From Thalassomonas sp. RHCl1 (lineage in GTDB: Bacteria; Pseudomonadota; Gammaproteobacteria; Enterobacterales; Alteromonadaceae), in assembly GCF_947387555.1 (NCBI RefSeq), contig NZ_CANDNZ010000006.1, positions 155,482-219,481 on the forward strand: a stretch of 64,000 nt of DNA, read 5' to 3'. Shown here in pieces: positions 51,167 through 60,910 of this stretch. Both the position numbers and the translations under genes were made by a program. How positions within the stretch are numbered: the first letter of the stretch is position 1; each line of letters starts with the position of its first letter. The notes under the pieces are model-generated. The model did not search any database. It was not told the origin of the DNA and saw nothing but the letters and a program-made list of their open reading frames with translations.

Positions 51167-52648
51167 TTACTGGGCGCTTTCGACGATACGTTTCATATCC
51201 GTCATATAACCGCGCAATTCTTTGCCTATGGTTTCTACGCCGTGGCTGCGGATGGCTTCGTTGACTTCGATCAGGCGGACATTATCAACGCCGTTGGAGC
51301 CGCTGATGCCTTGTCCTAAGTCTTCCAAGGTTAGCTTGCCGGCAAACTCTTCCAGCAAAGGTACCGCCGCATGGCTGAACAGGTAGTTACCATATTCTGC
51401 GGTATCCGAGATCACAACATTCATTTCGTACAACTTGTTACGGGCAATACAGTTGGCGATCAACGGCGTTTCATGTAAAGACTCGTAATAAGCCGATTCG
51501 TCTATGATGCCGGCGGCAACCATAGCTTCGAAAGCAAGTTCAACACCCGCCTTGATCATGGCAATCACGAAAATGCCTTTATCGTAGTATTCCTGCTCGC
51601 TGATCTCGGTATCGCAGTCAGGCGCCTGCTCAAAAGAGGTTTCTGCCGTTTCTGCGCGCCATTTCAATAAGTTGGCATCATCGTTAGCCCAGTCTTGCAT
51701 CATGGTTTTGGAAAACTCGCCTTCGATGATGTCGTCCATGTGTTTTTCAAATAACGGGCGTAAAATAACTTTTAATTCTTCCGACATATCAAAGGCTTTG
51801 ATTTTTGCCGGGTTGGACAAGCGGTCCATCATATTGGTGATACCGCCGTGCTTCAGGCCTTCGGTGGTGGTTTCCAGGCCGTATTGCAGTAATTTACGGG
51901 CATAACCGGCATCGACACCGTTGGCTACTAATTGCTTGTGGCCCAAGATAGCGGCGGTTTGTAACATGCCGCATAAAATGGTTTGTTCGCCCATCAGGTC
52001 GGACTTTACTTCGGCGATAAAGGAAGACTCCAATACCCCGGCACGGTCGCCGCCGGTAGCGCTGGCATAAGCCTTGGCAATGGCCAGGCCGTCACCGCGC
52101 GGGTCGTTTTCCGGGTGTACCGCGATCAGGGTCGGTACGCCAAAACCGCGTTTGTATTCTTCTCGTACCTCGGTACCCGGACACTTAGGTGCCACCATCA
52201 CTACTGTGATGTCCTTACGGATCTGCATACCCTCTTCAACGATGTTAAAACCGTGGGAATAGGACAAGGTGGCACCCTGCTTCATCAGCGGCATCACTGC
52301 GCTGACGGCAGAGGTATGTTGCTTGTCCGGGGTCAGGTTTAATACCAGGTCTGCCTGCGGGATCAGCTCTTCATAGGTACCGACGGTAAAGCCGTTTTCT
52401 GTCGCCCACTGCCAGGATTGGCGTTTCTCGGCGATGGCGGCTTCACGCAGGGCGTAGGAAATATTCAATCCGGAGTCGCGCATGTTCAGGCCCTGGTTTA
52501 AGCCCTGGGCGCCGCAACCGACAATTACTATGTTCCAGTCTTTGATAAAGTTACAGCCGTCAGCAAACTCTTCGCGTTTCATAAAACGACATTTGCCCAG
52601 CTGAGCTAATTTTTCTCGTAAACTTAAAGTATTAAAGTAATTGGCCAT
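51167..52648 (-). CDS. ilvC: Ketol-acid reductoisomerase (class II)
   Basis: A 493-residue IlvC of the long, class II form with duplicated knotted domain. The start is the ATG of [23 protein letters not shown], with GGAG 6 nt before it; an upstream extension of 18 codons is not family-like. NADPH site: [21 protein letters not shown] (about 38-58). Metal-ligand regions include [31 protein letters not shown] and [21 protein letters not shown]. It is the Mg-dependent second step of valine and isoleucine synthesis. It is divergent from ilvY, which activates it when acetohydroxy acids are present. Confidence 0.97.
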   Translation of the reverse strand: MANYFNTLSLREKLAQLGKCRFMKREEFADGCNFIKDWNIVIVGCGAQGLNQGLNMRDSGLNISYALREAAIAEKRQSWQWATENGFTVGTYEELIPQADLVLNLTPDKQHTSAVSAVMPLMKQGATLSYSHGFNIVEEGMQIRKDITVVMVAPKCPGTEVREEYKRGFGVPTLIAVHPENDPRGDGLAIAKAYASATGGDRAGVLESSFIAEVKSDLMGEQTILCGMLQTAAILGHKQLVANGVDAGYARKLLQYGLETTTEGLKHGGITNMMDRLSNPAKIKAFDMSEELKVILRPLFEKHMDDIIEGEFSKTMMQDWANDDANLLKWRAETAETSFEQAPDCDTEISEQEYYDKGIFVIAMIKAGVELAFEAMVAAGIIDESAYYESLHETPLIANCIARNKLYEMNVVISDTAEYGNYLFSHAAVPLLEEFAGKLTLEDLGQGISGSNGVDNVRLIEVNEAIRSHGVETIGKELRGYMTDMKRIVESAQ

Positions 52649-52843
52649 GCTTGTCTCCGCTGCTTGATGCTGTTTCCCTGGAAAAGCATCAAATTGAATC
52701 AAAAAAGTATAGGTCAGTATGCTGACGATAAAGAAATAATAACCTAGTCTTCTCGTTGCTTAAAATGATATATTTGCACTTTAGTGTTGCGTTTTTTGCA
52801 ATGAAGAGTGCAGCCTTATTTTTTACCAAAAATGTGAGGGCTT
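52649..52843. promoter_or_regulatory. Divergent ilvC-ilvY control region
   Basis: A 195-bp region between the divergent starts. Repeated TTGC/GCAA half-sites occur at about 52774-52803 (TTGCAC, TTGCG, TTGCAATG), the kind of sequence bound by IlvY in E. coli. Exact operators cannot be placed from sequence. Confidence 0.5.
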
Positions 52844-53722
52844 ATGGATATAAAATCATTACAAATGTTTCAGCACCTGGCCAACAGTCTGCACTTTGCG
52901 CAAACGGCCCAGGCTTTTCATGTCAGCCCGTCAACCCTGAGCCGGACGATACAGCGCCAGGAAGAATCATTGGGGAGTAGTTTGCTGCACCGGGATAACA
53001 GGACCGTGGCCCTGACCGAGGCCGGAGAGCAATTTAAAATCTATGTCGACCAGCAGCTGGAGCAGTGGCAATTGCTTAAGCTGACCCTGAACCAAAAGCA
53101 GGCGGAGCTTAAGGGCAAGCTACATATTTACTGCTCGGTAACCGCCGCCTACAGCCATTTGCCCCCGCTGCTGGACCGCTTCCGCCAGCAACATCCGCTG
53201 GTGGAAATCATGCTGACCACAGGGGATGCCTCAGATGCCCTGGAGCAGGTACAGCAGCAGGCGGTGGACTTTGCCATTGCCGCCCGGCCGGATAAATTGG
53301 CCGGCCGTTTTTATTTCCACCACCTGGCGCAAATTCCGCTGGTGGTCATTGCCCCGACCATAGCCTGCAGTGTGCAGCAGATGTTGCAGCAGCAAGTATT
53401 AAACTGGTCGCAGATCCCGATTATTCTGCCCGAGCACGGCCCGGCACGGTCGCGGTTTGAGTCCTGGTACCGGAAAAAGCAACAGGGTAAACCTAATATC
53501 TATGCCACGGTTTCCGGGCATGAGGCGCTGGTGAGTATGGTGGCGCTGGGCTGTGGTGTCGGCATAACCCCGGAAGTGGTGGTGGATAACAGTCCGGTGA
53601 AAGACAGGGTGCAATACCTGCCTCAGGCGGGTGTCATTGAACCGTTTGAGCTGGGCGTTTGCTGTTTAACCCAGAGACGGCAGCAGCCGCTGATTAAGGC
53701 ATTTTTTGACGCCATCAGTTAA
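52844..53722 (+). CDS. ilvY: LysR-type activator of ilvC
   Basis: A 292-residue LysR regulator. The N-terminal HTH is MDIKSLQMFQHLANSLHFAQTAQAFHVSPSTLSRTIQRQEE (residues 1-41), followed by a two-part substrate-binding domain (about 92-290). Assignment as IlvY rests on divergence from ilvC, as in E. coli, and on the IlvY-like start. The expected effectors are acetolactate and acetohydroxybutyrate. It ends next to a duplicated fragment of comM. Confidence 0.92.
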   Translation: MDIKSLQMFQHLANSLHFAQTAQAFHVSPSTLSRTIQRQEESLGSSLLHRDNRTVALTEAGEQFKIYVDQQLEQWQLLKLTLNQKQAELKGKLHIYCSVTAAYSHLPPLLDRFRQQHPLVEIMLTTGDASDALEQVQQQAVDFAIAARPDKLAGRFYFHHLAQIPLVVIAPTIACSVQQMLQQQVLNWSQIPIILPEHGPARSRFESWYRKKQQGKPNIYATVSGHEALVSMVALGCGVGITPEVVVDNSPVKDRVQYLPQAGVIEPFELGVCCLTQRRQQPLIKAFFDAIS

Positions 53723-53734
53723 CCTGCTCAGTTG

Positions 53735-53848
53735 TTAAACTGAAACGGCATCGGTGAGGTGGCGCAATAACCTGTCCATGGCGCGATATGACAGGGCTTC
53801 GATCAGATGCTCATGTTTGATGTTCTCACTTGCTTCCATATCCGCCAG
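53735..53848 (-). pseudogene. comM: Second, diverged copy of the comM 3' end
   Basis: On the minus strand this encodes 38 codons ending DRLLRHLTDAVSV and a stop, collinear with the comM 3' end (53880-53993). The two copies differ at 9 of 114 positions; seven are synonymous and two change residues (ME-AS-EN here, ME-GC-EN in comM). Homology ends abruptly at 53848; 31 bp of unrelated sequence separate it from the stop of comM. It has no start codon or upstream comM part, so it is a fragment. Confidence 0.9.
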
Positions 53849-53879
53849 CCAGGCATGAGGGGGCGATTTGTAATGATTT

Positions 53880-55403
53880 TTACACGGAAACGGCATCGGT
53901 GAGGTGGCGCAGTAACCTGTCCATGGCCCGGTACGACAGGGCTTCGATCAGATGTTCATGTTTGATGTTCTCACATCCTTCCATATCCGCCAGGGTGCGG
54001 GCAATTTTTAAAATCTTATGATGCGCCCGGGTGGAGAGGCCTAATTTCTCCACCGCCAGTTCGAGGAAATCATGATCCTCTTTGCTCAGCGGACAGTAGC
54101 GGCGCACCTGGGGGCTGGTTAAGTGAGCGTTGGCGACTCCCTGGCGTTGAATTTGCTGTTGGCGGCAAGTCTGTACCCGTTGCTGGATTACCTGGCTGCT
54201 TTCATTGTTTTGCTTGTCTGCAGACCAGATACCCCGCGGCAGGCGTGCTACTTCGATCTGAATATCGATACGGTCTAGAAACGGTCCGGATAAGCGGTTC
54301 AGATAGCGCAATACCTGCTCCGGGGTGCTGCGGTTATCATTGTAAAACCCCGTCGGGCTGGGATTCATGGCTGCCACCAGCTGAAAGCGGGCGGGAAAGG
54401 TTTGTTTGGTCAGGGCCCGGGAGATGGTGACTTCGCCGGACTCCATGGGTTCGCGCAAGACGTCCAGCACTTTACGGTCAAATTCGGGCAATTCATCCAG
54501 GAATAATACTCCGTTATGGGCCAGGGAAATTTCCCCGGGTTTGGGCTGGCTGCCGCCGCCGACCAGGGCTGCGGATGAAGCCGTATGATGGGGAGCGCGA
54601 AACGGCCGTCTGAACCAGGAAGTCTCATCTATGCGCTGGTGGCTGATGGACTGGATTGCCGCGGCGGCCAGGGCCTCTTCTTCGTTCATTAACGGTAAAA
54701 TACCGGGTAAACGGCTGGCGAGCATGGTTTTTCCTGTGCCCGGCGGACCGATAAACAGCAGGTTATGAGCGCCGCTGGCAGCAATTTCCAGCGCCCTTTT
54801 TGCCAGCGGTTGACCGATCACATCCGCCATATCTTCCGTGATAATTTCTGCTGCCGCGATCTCTTTTTTAGCTTCTACCAGGGGTAACTGGCTCTGGCGC
54901 AGAAAGTGGGGATAGAGCTGGGTGAGATGATCCAGGGCATGAATTTTTACGTCCCTGACCCAGCTTGCCTGGGGGGCATTTGCCCGGGGCAGAAACAGGG
55001 TCCTGTCCTGGTTTTTTGTCGCGATGGCCAGGGGGATTTCGCCGATGATTTCCCTGATTTCACCGGAAAGTGCCAGCTCTCCGGCAAATTCATACTGGTG
55101 TAAATCCGGTATCGGCAACTGTTCTGAGGCCACAAGGATACCGACAGCTATGGGTAAATCAAAACGGCCGCCTTCCTTGGGTAAATCTGCCGGGGCGAGG
55201 TTGATGGTGATGCGTTTGGCGGGAAATTCATAACCGCAATTGATCAGCGCACTGCGTACCCTGTCTTTGGCTTCCTTGACCGAGGTTTCCGGCAAACCGA
55301 CGATATTAAAGGCCGGCAAACCGTTGGCTAGATGGACTTCAACCGCCACCTGGGGTGACTCAAGACCCAGCCGCGCTCTGCTGTAAACACATGCTAATGC
55401 CAT
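53880..55403 (-). CDS. comM: Magnesium chelatase-like ATPase ComM (YifB)
   Basis: A 507-residue ComM, a hexameric DNA helicase that promotes branch migration during natural transformation. It contains the N-terminal Lon-like protease-fold domain (about 20-125, AFNIVGLPETSVKEAKDRVRSAL), the MoxR/Mg-chelatase AAA+ domain with Walker A IGPPGTGKTMLA near residue 219 and Walker B HNGVLFLDELPEFD near 296, and a C-terminal lid (about 395-507) with VRRYCPLSKEDHDFLE. It is next to the ilv operon, as yifB is in E. coli. Its 3' end is duplicated just downstream. Confidence 0.96.
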   Translation of the reverse strand: MALACVYSRARLGLESPQVAVEVHLANGLPAFNIVGLPETSVKEAKDRVRSALINCGYEFPAKRITINLAPADLPKEGGRFDLPIAVGILVASEQLPIPDLHQYEFAGELALSGEIREIIGEIPLAIATKNQDRTLFLPRANAPQASWVRDVKIHALDHLTQLYPHFLRQSQLPLVEAKKEIAAAEIITEDMADVIGQPLAKRALEIAASGAHNLLFIGPPGTGKTMLASRLPGILPLMNEEEALAAAAIQSISHQRIDETSWFRRPFRAPHHTASSAALVGGGSQPKPGEISLAHNGVLFLDELPEFDRKVLDVLREPMESGEVTISRALTKQTFPARFQLVAAMNPSPTGFYNDNRSTPEQVLRYLNRLSGPFLDRIDIQIEVARLPRGIWSADKQNNESSQVIQQRVQTCRQQQIQRQGVANAHLTSPQVRRYCPLSKEDHDFLELAVEKLGLSTRAHHKILKIARTLADMEGCENIKHEHLIEALSYRAMDRLLRHLTDAVSV

Positions 55404-55514
55404 AAAAATCCATTTTTACCCACAAGCTTAAAATTCAAGTGTAGCCCTTGTGTGTTTTTTCGCGAATGCGGGTGCTTGATTTTGAAGCGAATTAAAAATG
55501 AGCAATAAAAAAGC

Positions 55515-55542
55515 TTGCTAGGTGCCGTAAAGCTGTGATACT
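55515..55542 (+). promoter_or_regulatory. Predicted promoter of the ilv operon
   Basis: TTGCTA (55515-55520), 16-bp spacer, GATACT (55537-55542) with an extended -10 TG element just upstream. It lies about 55 bp before the leader peptide start. Confidence 0.45.
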
Positions 55543-55595
55543 AATTTAAATAGATGCAATTGATGCAAATAAATTTTCGGAAAAATTAAATAAAC

Positions 55596-55676
55596 ATGCA
55601 AAACCTTAGCTTAGTGATTATTAACATTCTCGTCGTGGTGATTATTAAATCGTCGCGGGGGTGTTCGTTGAGCTAA
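55596..55676 (+). CDS. ilvL: ilv operon leader peptide
   Basis: A 26-codon ORF starting MQNLSLVIINILVVVIIK. Twelve of the first 17 residues after the Met region are Leu, Val or Ile, the classical control codons of branched-chain attenuation. It lies directly upstream of a terminator and the ilvG gene. Its 3' part contains CGGGGG (55656-55661) that can pair with the terminator 5' arm. No function is expected for the peptide itself. Confidence 0.88.
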   Translation: MQNLSLVIINILVVVIIKSSRGCSLS

Positions 55677-55701
55677 AGAAAAGCAAAATACAGAATTCCA
55701 A

Positions 55702-55732
55702 ACCCCCGTTTCGAGAGAAGCGGGGGTTTTTT
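55702..55732 (+). terminator. Attenuator terminator of the ilv operon
   Basis: CCCCCG and CGGGGG form a GC-rich stem with a 12-nt loop followed by six T. Its 5' arm is also complementary to CGGGGG inside the leader ORF (55656-55661), which provides an antiterminator when ribosomes stall at Leu/Val/Ile codons. Confidence 0.9.
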
Positions 55733-55939
55733 GCTTTCAGGGCCTGAGAAAATCACAAGGGACGGGATGTTCACCCCGATTGAGGTGACAGGGTGAAACA
55801 GGTTTTAAGTTAAACGGCAAAATTCGCGGCGTAAATTGAATATTCAATAACACGCAGATGAAGATTATTTTTTGGAGTGAACAACGGACACTTGGTCATT
55901 AAAAGTTGATGAATAACAAGTGAATAGTTTAAGCATATT

Positions 55940-57646
55940 ATGGCAACTGACATGGCAAGCAAAATGGTAAACGAACAACAGCTCACCGGCGCATCCTTAT
56001 TATTTCAGGTACTGCAGCAACACGGGGTCGAAGACGTTTTCGGCTACCCGGGGGGCGCGATTATGCCGATTTATGATGCCCTGTACGACAGTGAAGTGAA
56101 ACACTATCTTTGCCGCCATGAGCAGGGGGCGGCGTTTTCTGCCGTAGGTTATGCCCGCGCTGCCGGTAAGGTTGGGGTATGTTTTGCCACTTCGGGGCCG
56201 GGGGCGACTAACCTGATCACAGGTCTTGCCGATGCCATGTCAGACTCCATTCCTGTGGTTGCCATTACCGGCCAGGTGTCTACCAAGGCCATGGGTTCGG
56301 ATGCTTTTCAGGAAGTGGATATTATCGGTCTGTCGCTGGCCTGCACCAAACACTGTTTCCAGGTGAAAGATGTTAACGAATTGGAAGATGTGTTGCACCA
56401 GGCCTTTGACATGGCACTGTCGGGTCGTCAGGGACCCGTGTTGGTGGATATTCCCAAGGATATCCAACTGGCGGCGGTGAGTCGGAAAGCTGGCAATCTT
56501 GCTGCGTTGGATATGAGTAGCCAACAGGCGGATAAGACCAGCCAGGCACCTGCCAATGTCGGTGCTGCCCTGGCGTTGTTGAGCCTGGCGAAAAAGCCGG
56601 TGCTGTATGTCGGCGGCGGTGTCGGTATGGCGGATGCGGTTGCACAATTACGTGAATTTATTGAAGTTAGCGGCATGCCCAGTGTCTCTACTTTAAAGGG
56701 CTTGGGCGCGGTTGACCCGAAAACCGATACCTACCTGGGTATGCTGGGCATGCATGGTACCAAGGCCGCCAATTTGGCGGTACAGCAATGTGATTTGCTG
56801 GTAGCGGTAGGCGCAAGATTTGATGACCGGGTGACCGGTAAGCTGGCGGAATTTGCCCCGGATGCCAAGGTGATACATTTTGATATCGACCCGGCGGAAA
56901 TCAGCAAGCGTCGTGTCGCCGATGCCGTGGTGCTGGGGGATTTAAAGGTGAATTTACCCGCCTGTTGCCTGCCGCTGGAAATCGAGTTATGGCGCACTAA
57001 ATGCCTGCATATGAAGGACAGTTTTGGCTGGAATTATGATCATCCCGGCGAGGGCATCTTTGCCCCGGCCTTTTTAAACCAGGTATCCCGGGTTATGCCG
57101 GAAAATGCTGTGGTGACCACAGATGTCGGCCAGCACCAGATGTGGAGTGCGCAGCATATGGCCTTTTCCCGGCCGAGTAACTTTTTAACCAGCGGCGGTC
57201 AGGGAGCCATGGGCTTTGGCATACCGGCGGCAATCGGCGCTCAGGTCAGCCGGGCACAGGATACTGTGATTGCCGTTTCCGGCGACGGCTCTTTTATGAT
57301 GAATGTCCAGGAGCTTTCCACCATCAAGCGTTATGGTTTGCCGGTGAAAATTGTGCTGATCGACAATGCCAAACTGGGCATGGTGCGCCAGTGGCAGCAG
57401 CTGTTTTTTGAACAGAGATACAGTGAAACCGACTTATCGGATAATCCGGATTTTGTCACCCTGGCAAGCGCCTTTGATATCAAGGCCAGGGCGATCAGCA
57501 AAAAAAGCGAAATATCCGGCGCCATCGAAGAAATGCTTAACCATGACGGTGCTTATTTGCTGCAGGTGAAAATTTCCGCCAGCGACAATGTCTGGCCGCT
57601 GGTGCCGCCGGAGACCGCCAATGACGACATGATGGAGAGTCATTGA
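55940..57646 (+). CDS. ilvG: Acetolactate synthase II large subunit
   Basis: A 568-residue thiamine-diphosphate enzyme. Features: [17 protein letters not shown] with the catalytic glutamate in [17 protein letters not shown] (about 58-74), the FAD-binding middle domain [15 protein letters not shown], and the ThDP motif [31 protein letters not shown] (about 447-477). It condenses pyruvate with pyruvate or 2-oxobutyrate. The frame is intact (unlike the E. coli K-12 ilvG). The stop TGA overlaps an ATG of a small ORF leading to ilvM. Confidence 0.95.
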   Translation: MATDMASKMVNEQQLTGASLLFQVLQQHGVEDVFGYPGGAIMPIYDALYDSEVKHYLCRHEQGAAFSAVGYARAAGKVGVCFATSGPGATNLITGLADAMSDSIPVVAITGQVSTKAMGSDAFQEVDIIGLSLACTKHCFQVKDVNELEDVLHQAFDMALSGRQGPVLVDIPKDIQLAAVSRKAGNLAALDMSSQQADKTSQAPANVGAALALLSLAKKPVLYVGGGVGMADAVAQLREFIEVSGMPSVSTLKGLGAVDPKTDTYLGMLGMHGTKAANLAVQQCDLLVAVGARFDDRVTGKLAEFAPDAKVIHFDIDPAEISKRRVADAVVLGDLKVNLPACCLPLEIELWRTKCLHMKDSFGWNYDHPGEGIFAPAFLNQVSRVMPENAVVTTDVGQHQMWSAQHMAFSRPSNFLTSGGQGAMGFGIPAAIGAQVSRAQDTVIAVSGDGSFMMNVQELSTIKRYGLPVKIVLIDNAKLGMVRQWQQLFFEQRYSETDLSDNPDFVTLASAFDIKARAISKKSEISGAIEEMLNHDGAYLLQVKISASDNVWPLVPPETANDDMMESH

Positions 57647-57732
57647 TGAACAGTCACTTTTTAACTAAACCGGCCTCAGTGGCCTTAACACCTTTGCTAA
57701 TACCTTTTAAGCCAGGCCAGGAGCTAACATGA
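57646..57732 (+). CDS. Tiny ORF coupling ilvG to ilvM
   Basis: The ilvG stop overlaps an ATG (TGATG) that opens a 28-codon frame ([20 protein letters not shown]...). Its TGA overlaps the ATG of ilvM. An AGGAG lies near its end, placed for ilvM. It may keep ribosomes on the transcript between ilvG and ilvM; it could also be chance. Confidence 0.3.
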   Translation: MNSHFLTKPASVALTPLLIPFKPGQELT

Positions 57733-57989
57733 TGAACCAACATACATTGAAGATCACCGCATCGGATCAGCCCACAGTGCTGGAAAGGTTGTTGCAGGTC
57801 ACCCGCTACCGCGGTTTTGTCGTCACCGGCATGACCATGTTTCCCCAGGAGGCCGGAGACGAGCTGGCGATTGAAATATCGGTACGCAGCGACAACTCCA
57901 TCGACAATTTATACCATCAATTGGATAAATTATTCGACATCAGGGATATCAGGGTTGACAATACCACATCGCTGCAATGTCGCGCATAA
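57729..57989 (+). CDS. ilvM: Acetolactate synthase II regulatory subunit
   Basis: An 86-residue ACT-domain protein (LKITASDQPTVLERLLQVTRYRGFVVTGMTM), matching the small subunit IlvM. AGGAG is 7 nt before an ATGATG; either ATG could be used. It activates and stabilises IlvG. Located between ilvG and ilvE as in E. coli. Confidence 0.93.
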   Translation: MMNQHTLKITASDQPTVLERLLQVTRYRGFVVTGMTMFPQEAGDELAIEISVRSDNSIDNLYHQLDKLFDIRDIRVDNTTSLQCRA

Positions 57990-58032
57990 TAAAAACAACA
58001 GTTGTGTTGTAATTTAACGTTAGGAAAAGAAA

Positions 58033-58962
58033 ATGGCTAAAGTAAGTGCTGAACTCATTTGGTTTAATGGTGAACTCATTCCATGGCAGAACGCTACTGT
58101 GCATGTGATGAGCCACGCATTACATTATGGTTCATCCGTGTTTGAAGGGATCCGGGCCTATAACACCCATAAGGGTACCTGTATTTTTCGTTTGAAAGAG
58201 CATATCGAACGTTTATTCGATTCTGCAAAAATCTACCGTATGGATATCCCTTATACCGTGGAAGAGGTGATGCAGGCCTGTAAAGATGCCGTCACCAAAA
58301 ATAAACTTGAAGCGGCCTACCTGCGCCCGCTGGCCTTTTTAGGGGATGTCGGCATGGGCTTACGTCCGCCTGCCGATGTCAAGGCAGACTTAATGATCGC
58401 TGCCTTTAGTTGGGAAGCATATTTAGGCGCCGATGCCATCGAAAACGGTGTTGAAGTCGGGGTATCGAGCTGGAACCGTTTAGCGCCGAATACTATGCCG
58501 ACAGCGGCAAAAGCCGGTGGTAACTACTTGTCATCTCAGCTTATTTCTATGGAAGCCGGCCGTCACGGTTATACCGAAGGTATCGCCATGGACGTCAATA
58601 ACCAGATCAGTGAAGGGGCGGGACAAAACTTATTCCTGGTACGCAAGGGCATCATTTATACCCCGCCGGGTACGGCGTCTATCCTTCAGGGCTTAACCCG
58701 GGATGCGGTATTCGTGCTGGCAAAAGAGCTGGGTTATGAAGTGCGTGAAGAAACTATCTCCCGTGAAGCCCTTTACCTGGCAGATGAGTTCTTTATGACA
58801 GGTACCGCCACGGAAATCGTCCCGGTGAAAACCGTAGACGGCTTACCTGTGGGTAACGGCAGCCGCGGTCCTGTGACCAAAGCCTTACAAGAAGCCTTCT
58901 TCGGCATCTTCGACGGCACTACAGAAGACAAATGGGGCTGGTTAGAGCCGGTCAGCGAATAA
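58033..58962 (+). CDS. ilvE: Branched-chain amino-acid aminotransferase
   Basis: A 309-residue class IV PLP transaminase. Motifs: HYGSSVFEGIRAY (about 36-48), the PLP-lysine region PTAAKAGGNYLSSQL (about 157-171), MDVNNQISEGAGQNLFLVRKG and the phosphate-binding GTATEIVPVKTVDG (about 259-272). It catalyses the last step of Leu, Ile and Val synthesis with glutamate as donor. It starts 43 nt after ilvM. Confidence 0.97.
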   Translation: MAKVSAELIWFNGELIPWQNATVHVMSHALHYGSSVFEGIRAYNTHKGTCIFRLKEHIERLFDSAKIYRMDIPYTVEEVMQACKDAVTKNKLEAAYLRPLAFLGDVGMGLRPPADVKADLMIAAFSWEAYLGADAIENGVEVGVSSWNRLAPNTMPTAAKAGGNYLSSQLISMEAGRHGYTEGIAMDVNNQISEGAGQNLFLVRKGIIYTPPGTASILQGLTRDAVFVLAKELGYEVREETISREALYLADEFFMTGTATEIVPVKTVDGLPVGNGSRGPVTKALQEAFFGIFDGTTEDKWGWLEPVSE

Positions 58963-59047
58963 AGAAAAGCGGGAAACTTTTCCGGTTAAATACCGGTGAA
59001 GTTTCCCATTAATGTAACCAATATTTTTTAAATGGACATGTAAAGCT

Positions 59048-60910
59048 ATGCCAAAATTAAGATCTGCAACTTCTACCCAGGGCCGCAATATGGCGGGTGC
59101 CCGAGCTCTCTGGCGTGCAACCGGTATGACGGACAACGACTTTGGCAAACCTATTATTGCCGTGGTGAACTCTTTCACCCAGTTTGTGCCCGGGCATGTG
59201 CATTTAAAAGATATGGGACAACTGGTGGCGGGTGCCATTAGTGAGGCAGGCGGTGTCGCCAAAGAATTTAATACCATCGCCGTGGATGACGGTATCGCCA
59301 TGGGTCACAGCGGTATGCTTTATAGTTTGCCTTCAAGGGACCTTATCGCCGACTCGGTGGAGTATATGGTTAATGCCCATTGCGCCGATGCCATGGTGTG
59401 TATCTCCAACTGCGATAAGATCACCCCGGGCATGATGATGGCGGCAATGCGTCTGAATATCCCGGTGATCTTTGTTTCCGGTGGTCCGATGGAAGCGGGA
59501 AAAACCAAGTTATCGGATCAGATCATCAAGTTAGATCTGGTGGATGCCATGATCCAGGGGGCAGATCCCTCGGTGTCCGATGAACAAAGCGAGCAGGTGG
59601 AAAGATCCGCCTGTCCTACCTGCGGCTCCTGCTCAGGTATGTTTACCGCCAACTCCATGAATTGTCTGGCGGAAGCCCTCGGGCTGGCACTGCCAGGCAA
59701 CGGCTCTATGCTGGCAACCCATGCCGACCGGAAACAGTTGTTTTTACAGGCGGGACGAGAAATCGTTAATTTAACCAAACGTTATTACCAGCAGGATGAC
59801 GAGTCTGCCCTGCCCCGCAATATCGCCAATAAAATCGCTTTTGAAAATGCCATGTGCCTGGATATCGCCATGGGCGGCTCCAGTAATACCGTATTGCATT
59901 TACTGGCGGCGGCCAATGAGGCGGAAATTGACTTTACCATGGCGGATATCGACCGTTTATCGCGCCAGGTGCCGCATTTATGTAAGGTGGCTCCTTCCAC
60001 CCAGGAATACCATATGGAAGACGTACACCGTGCAGGCGGCGTGGTTGCCATCTTAGGCGAGCTGGCGCGGGCCGGTTTACTCGATACCGGGGTAAAAAAT
60101 GTCCTGGGTATCAGCCTGGCGGAGTTGTTGGAAAAATATGATGTTGCCGTAACTCAAGACGAGCAAATCAAAGACTTCTACCGTGCCGGTCCCGCCGGTA
60201 TCCGTACCACTCAGGCCTTTAGCCAGGACTGCCGTTATGACAGCCTGGATGTCGACCGTGTGCAAGGGTGTATCCGTACCCGGGAGCATGCGTTTTCTCA
60301 GGAAGGCGGATTGGCGGTATTGTCGGGCAATATTGCCCTGGACGGTTGTATCGTGAAAACCGCCGGGGTGGCGGAGGATAATTTAACCTTTACCGGCCCC
60401 GCCCATGTATTTGAGAGCCAGGAAGATGCTGTGGAAGGTATCCTGGCCGGTAAAGTTGTTGCCGGTGAAGTAGTGGTGATCCGCTATGAAGGGCCTAAAG
60501 GCGGCCCGGGCATGCAGGAAATGCTGTATCCGACCACTTATCTGAAATCCATGGGCCTGGGCAAGGCCTGTGCCCTGATCACCGACGGCCGTTTTTCCGG
60601 CGGCACTTCCGGCTTGTCCATCGGCCATATTTCACCTGAAGCGGCGGATGGTGGTGCCATCGGTTTGGTTGAGCAGGGAGATATTATTCACATCGATATT
60701 CCCAAGCGGTTGATTAAATTGCAGCTTTCTGATGAAGAGCTGGCGCAGCGCAGAGCCCAGATGCAGGCGAAAGGCAAAAAAGCCTGGCAGCCGAAAGCGC
60801 GGGTGCGTCCCATCAGTTATGCCCTGAAAAATTATGCCATGCTGGCCACCAGTGCCGATAAAGGGGCGGTGCGTAACCGCAAACTGCTCGACGGAGATAC
60901 AGATGACTAA
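59048..60910 (+). CDS. ilvD: Dihydroxy-acid dehydratase
   Basis: A 620-residue Fe-S dehydratase. Cluster cysteines lie in [12 protein letters not shown] (about 119-130) and [12 protein letters not shown] (about 192-203); the Mg and active-site loops [14 protein letters not shown] and [22 protein letters not shown]-type (about 515-535) are typical. It dehydrates dihydroxy acids to keto acids. Its stop overlaps the ilvA start by 8 nt. Confidence 0.97.
   Translation: MPKLRSATSTQGRNMAGARALWRATGMTDNDFGKPIIAVVNSFTQFVPGHVHLKDMGQLVAGAISEAGGVAKEFNTIAVDDGIAMGHSGMLYSLPSRDLIADSVEYMVNAHCADAMVCISNCDKITPGMMMAAMRLNIPVIFVSGGPMEAGKTKLSDQIIKLDLVDAMIQGADPSVSDEQSEQVERSACPTCGSCSGMFTANSMNCLAEALGLALPGNGSMLATHADRKQLFLQAGREIVNLTKRYYQQDDESALPRNIANKIAFENAMCLDIAMGGSSNTVLHLLAAANEAEIDFTMADIDRLSRQVPHLCKVAPSTQEYHMEDVHRAGGVVAILGELARAGLLDTGVKNVLGISLAELLEKYDVAVTQDEQIKDFYRAGPAGIRTTQAFSQDCRYDSLDVDRVQGCIRTREHAFSQEGGLAVLSGNIALDGCIVKTAGVAEDNLTFTGPAHVFESQEDAVEGILAGKVVAGEVVVIRYEGPKGGPGMQEMLYPTTYLKSMGLGKACALITDGRFSGGTSGLSIGHISPEAADGGAIGLVEQGDIIHIDIPKRLIKLQLSDEELAQRRAQMQAKGKKAWQPKARVRPISYALKNYAMLATSADKGAVRNRKLLDGDTDD

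Noticed and set aside
52649-52702. Longer ilvC start
   Set aside because: 18 additional codons before the highly conserved MANYFNTL start, which has its own GGAG ribosome site.
53849-53879. 31-bp spacer between comM copies as part of a readable fused gene
   Set aside because: The copies are 145 bp apart, so comM runs into the second copy out of frame after its own stop codon; no continuous product is possible.
60834-60902. Longer ilvA start inside ilvD
   Set aside because: The upstream part is a shadow of ilvD in another frame; ATG at 60903 fits the family and the gene overlap.
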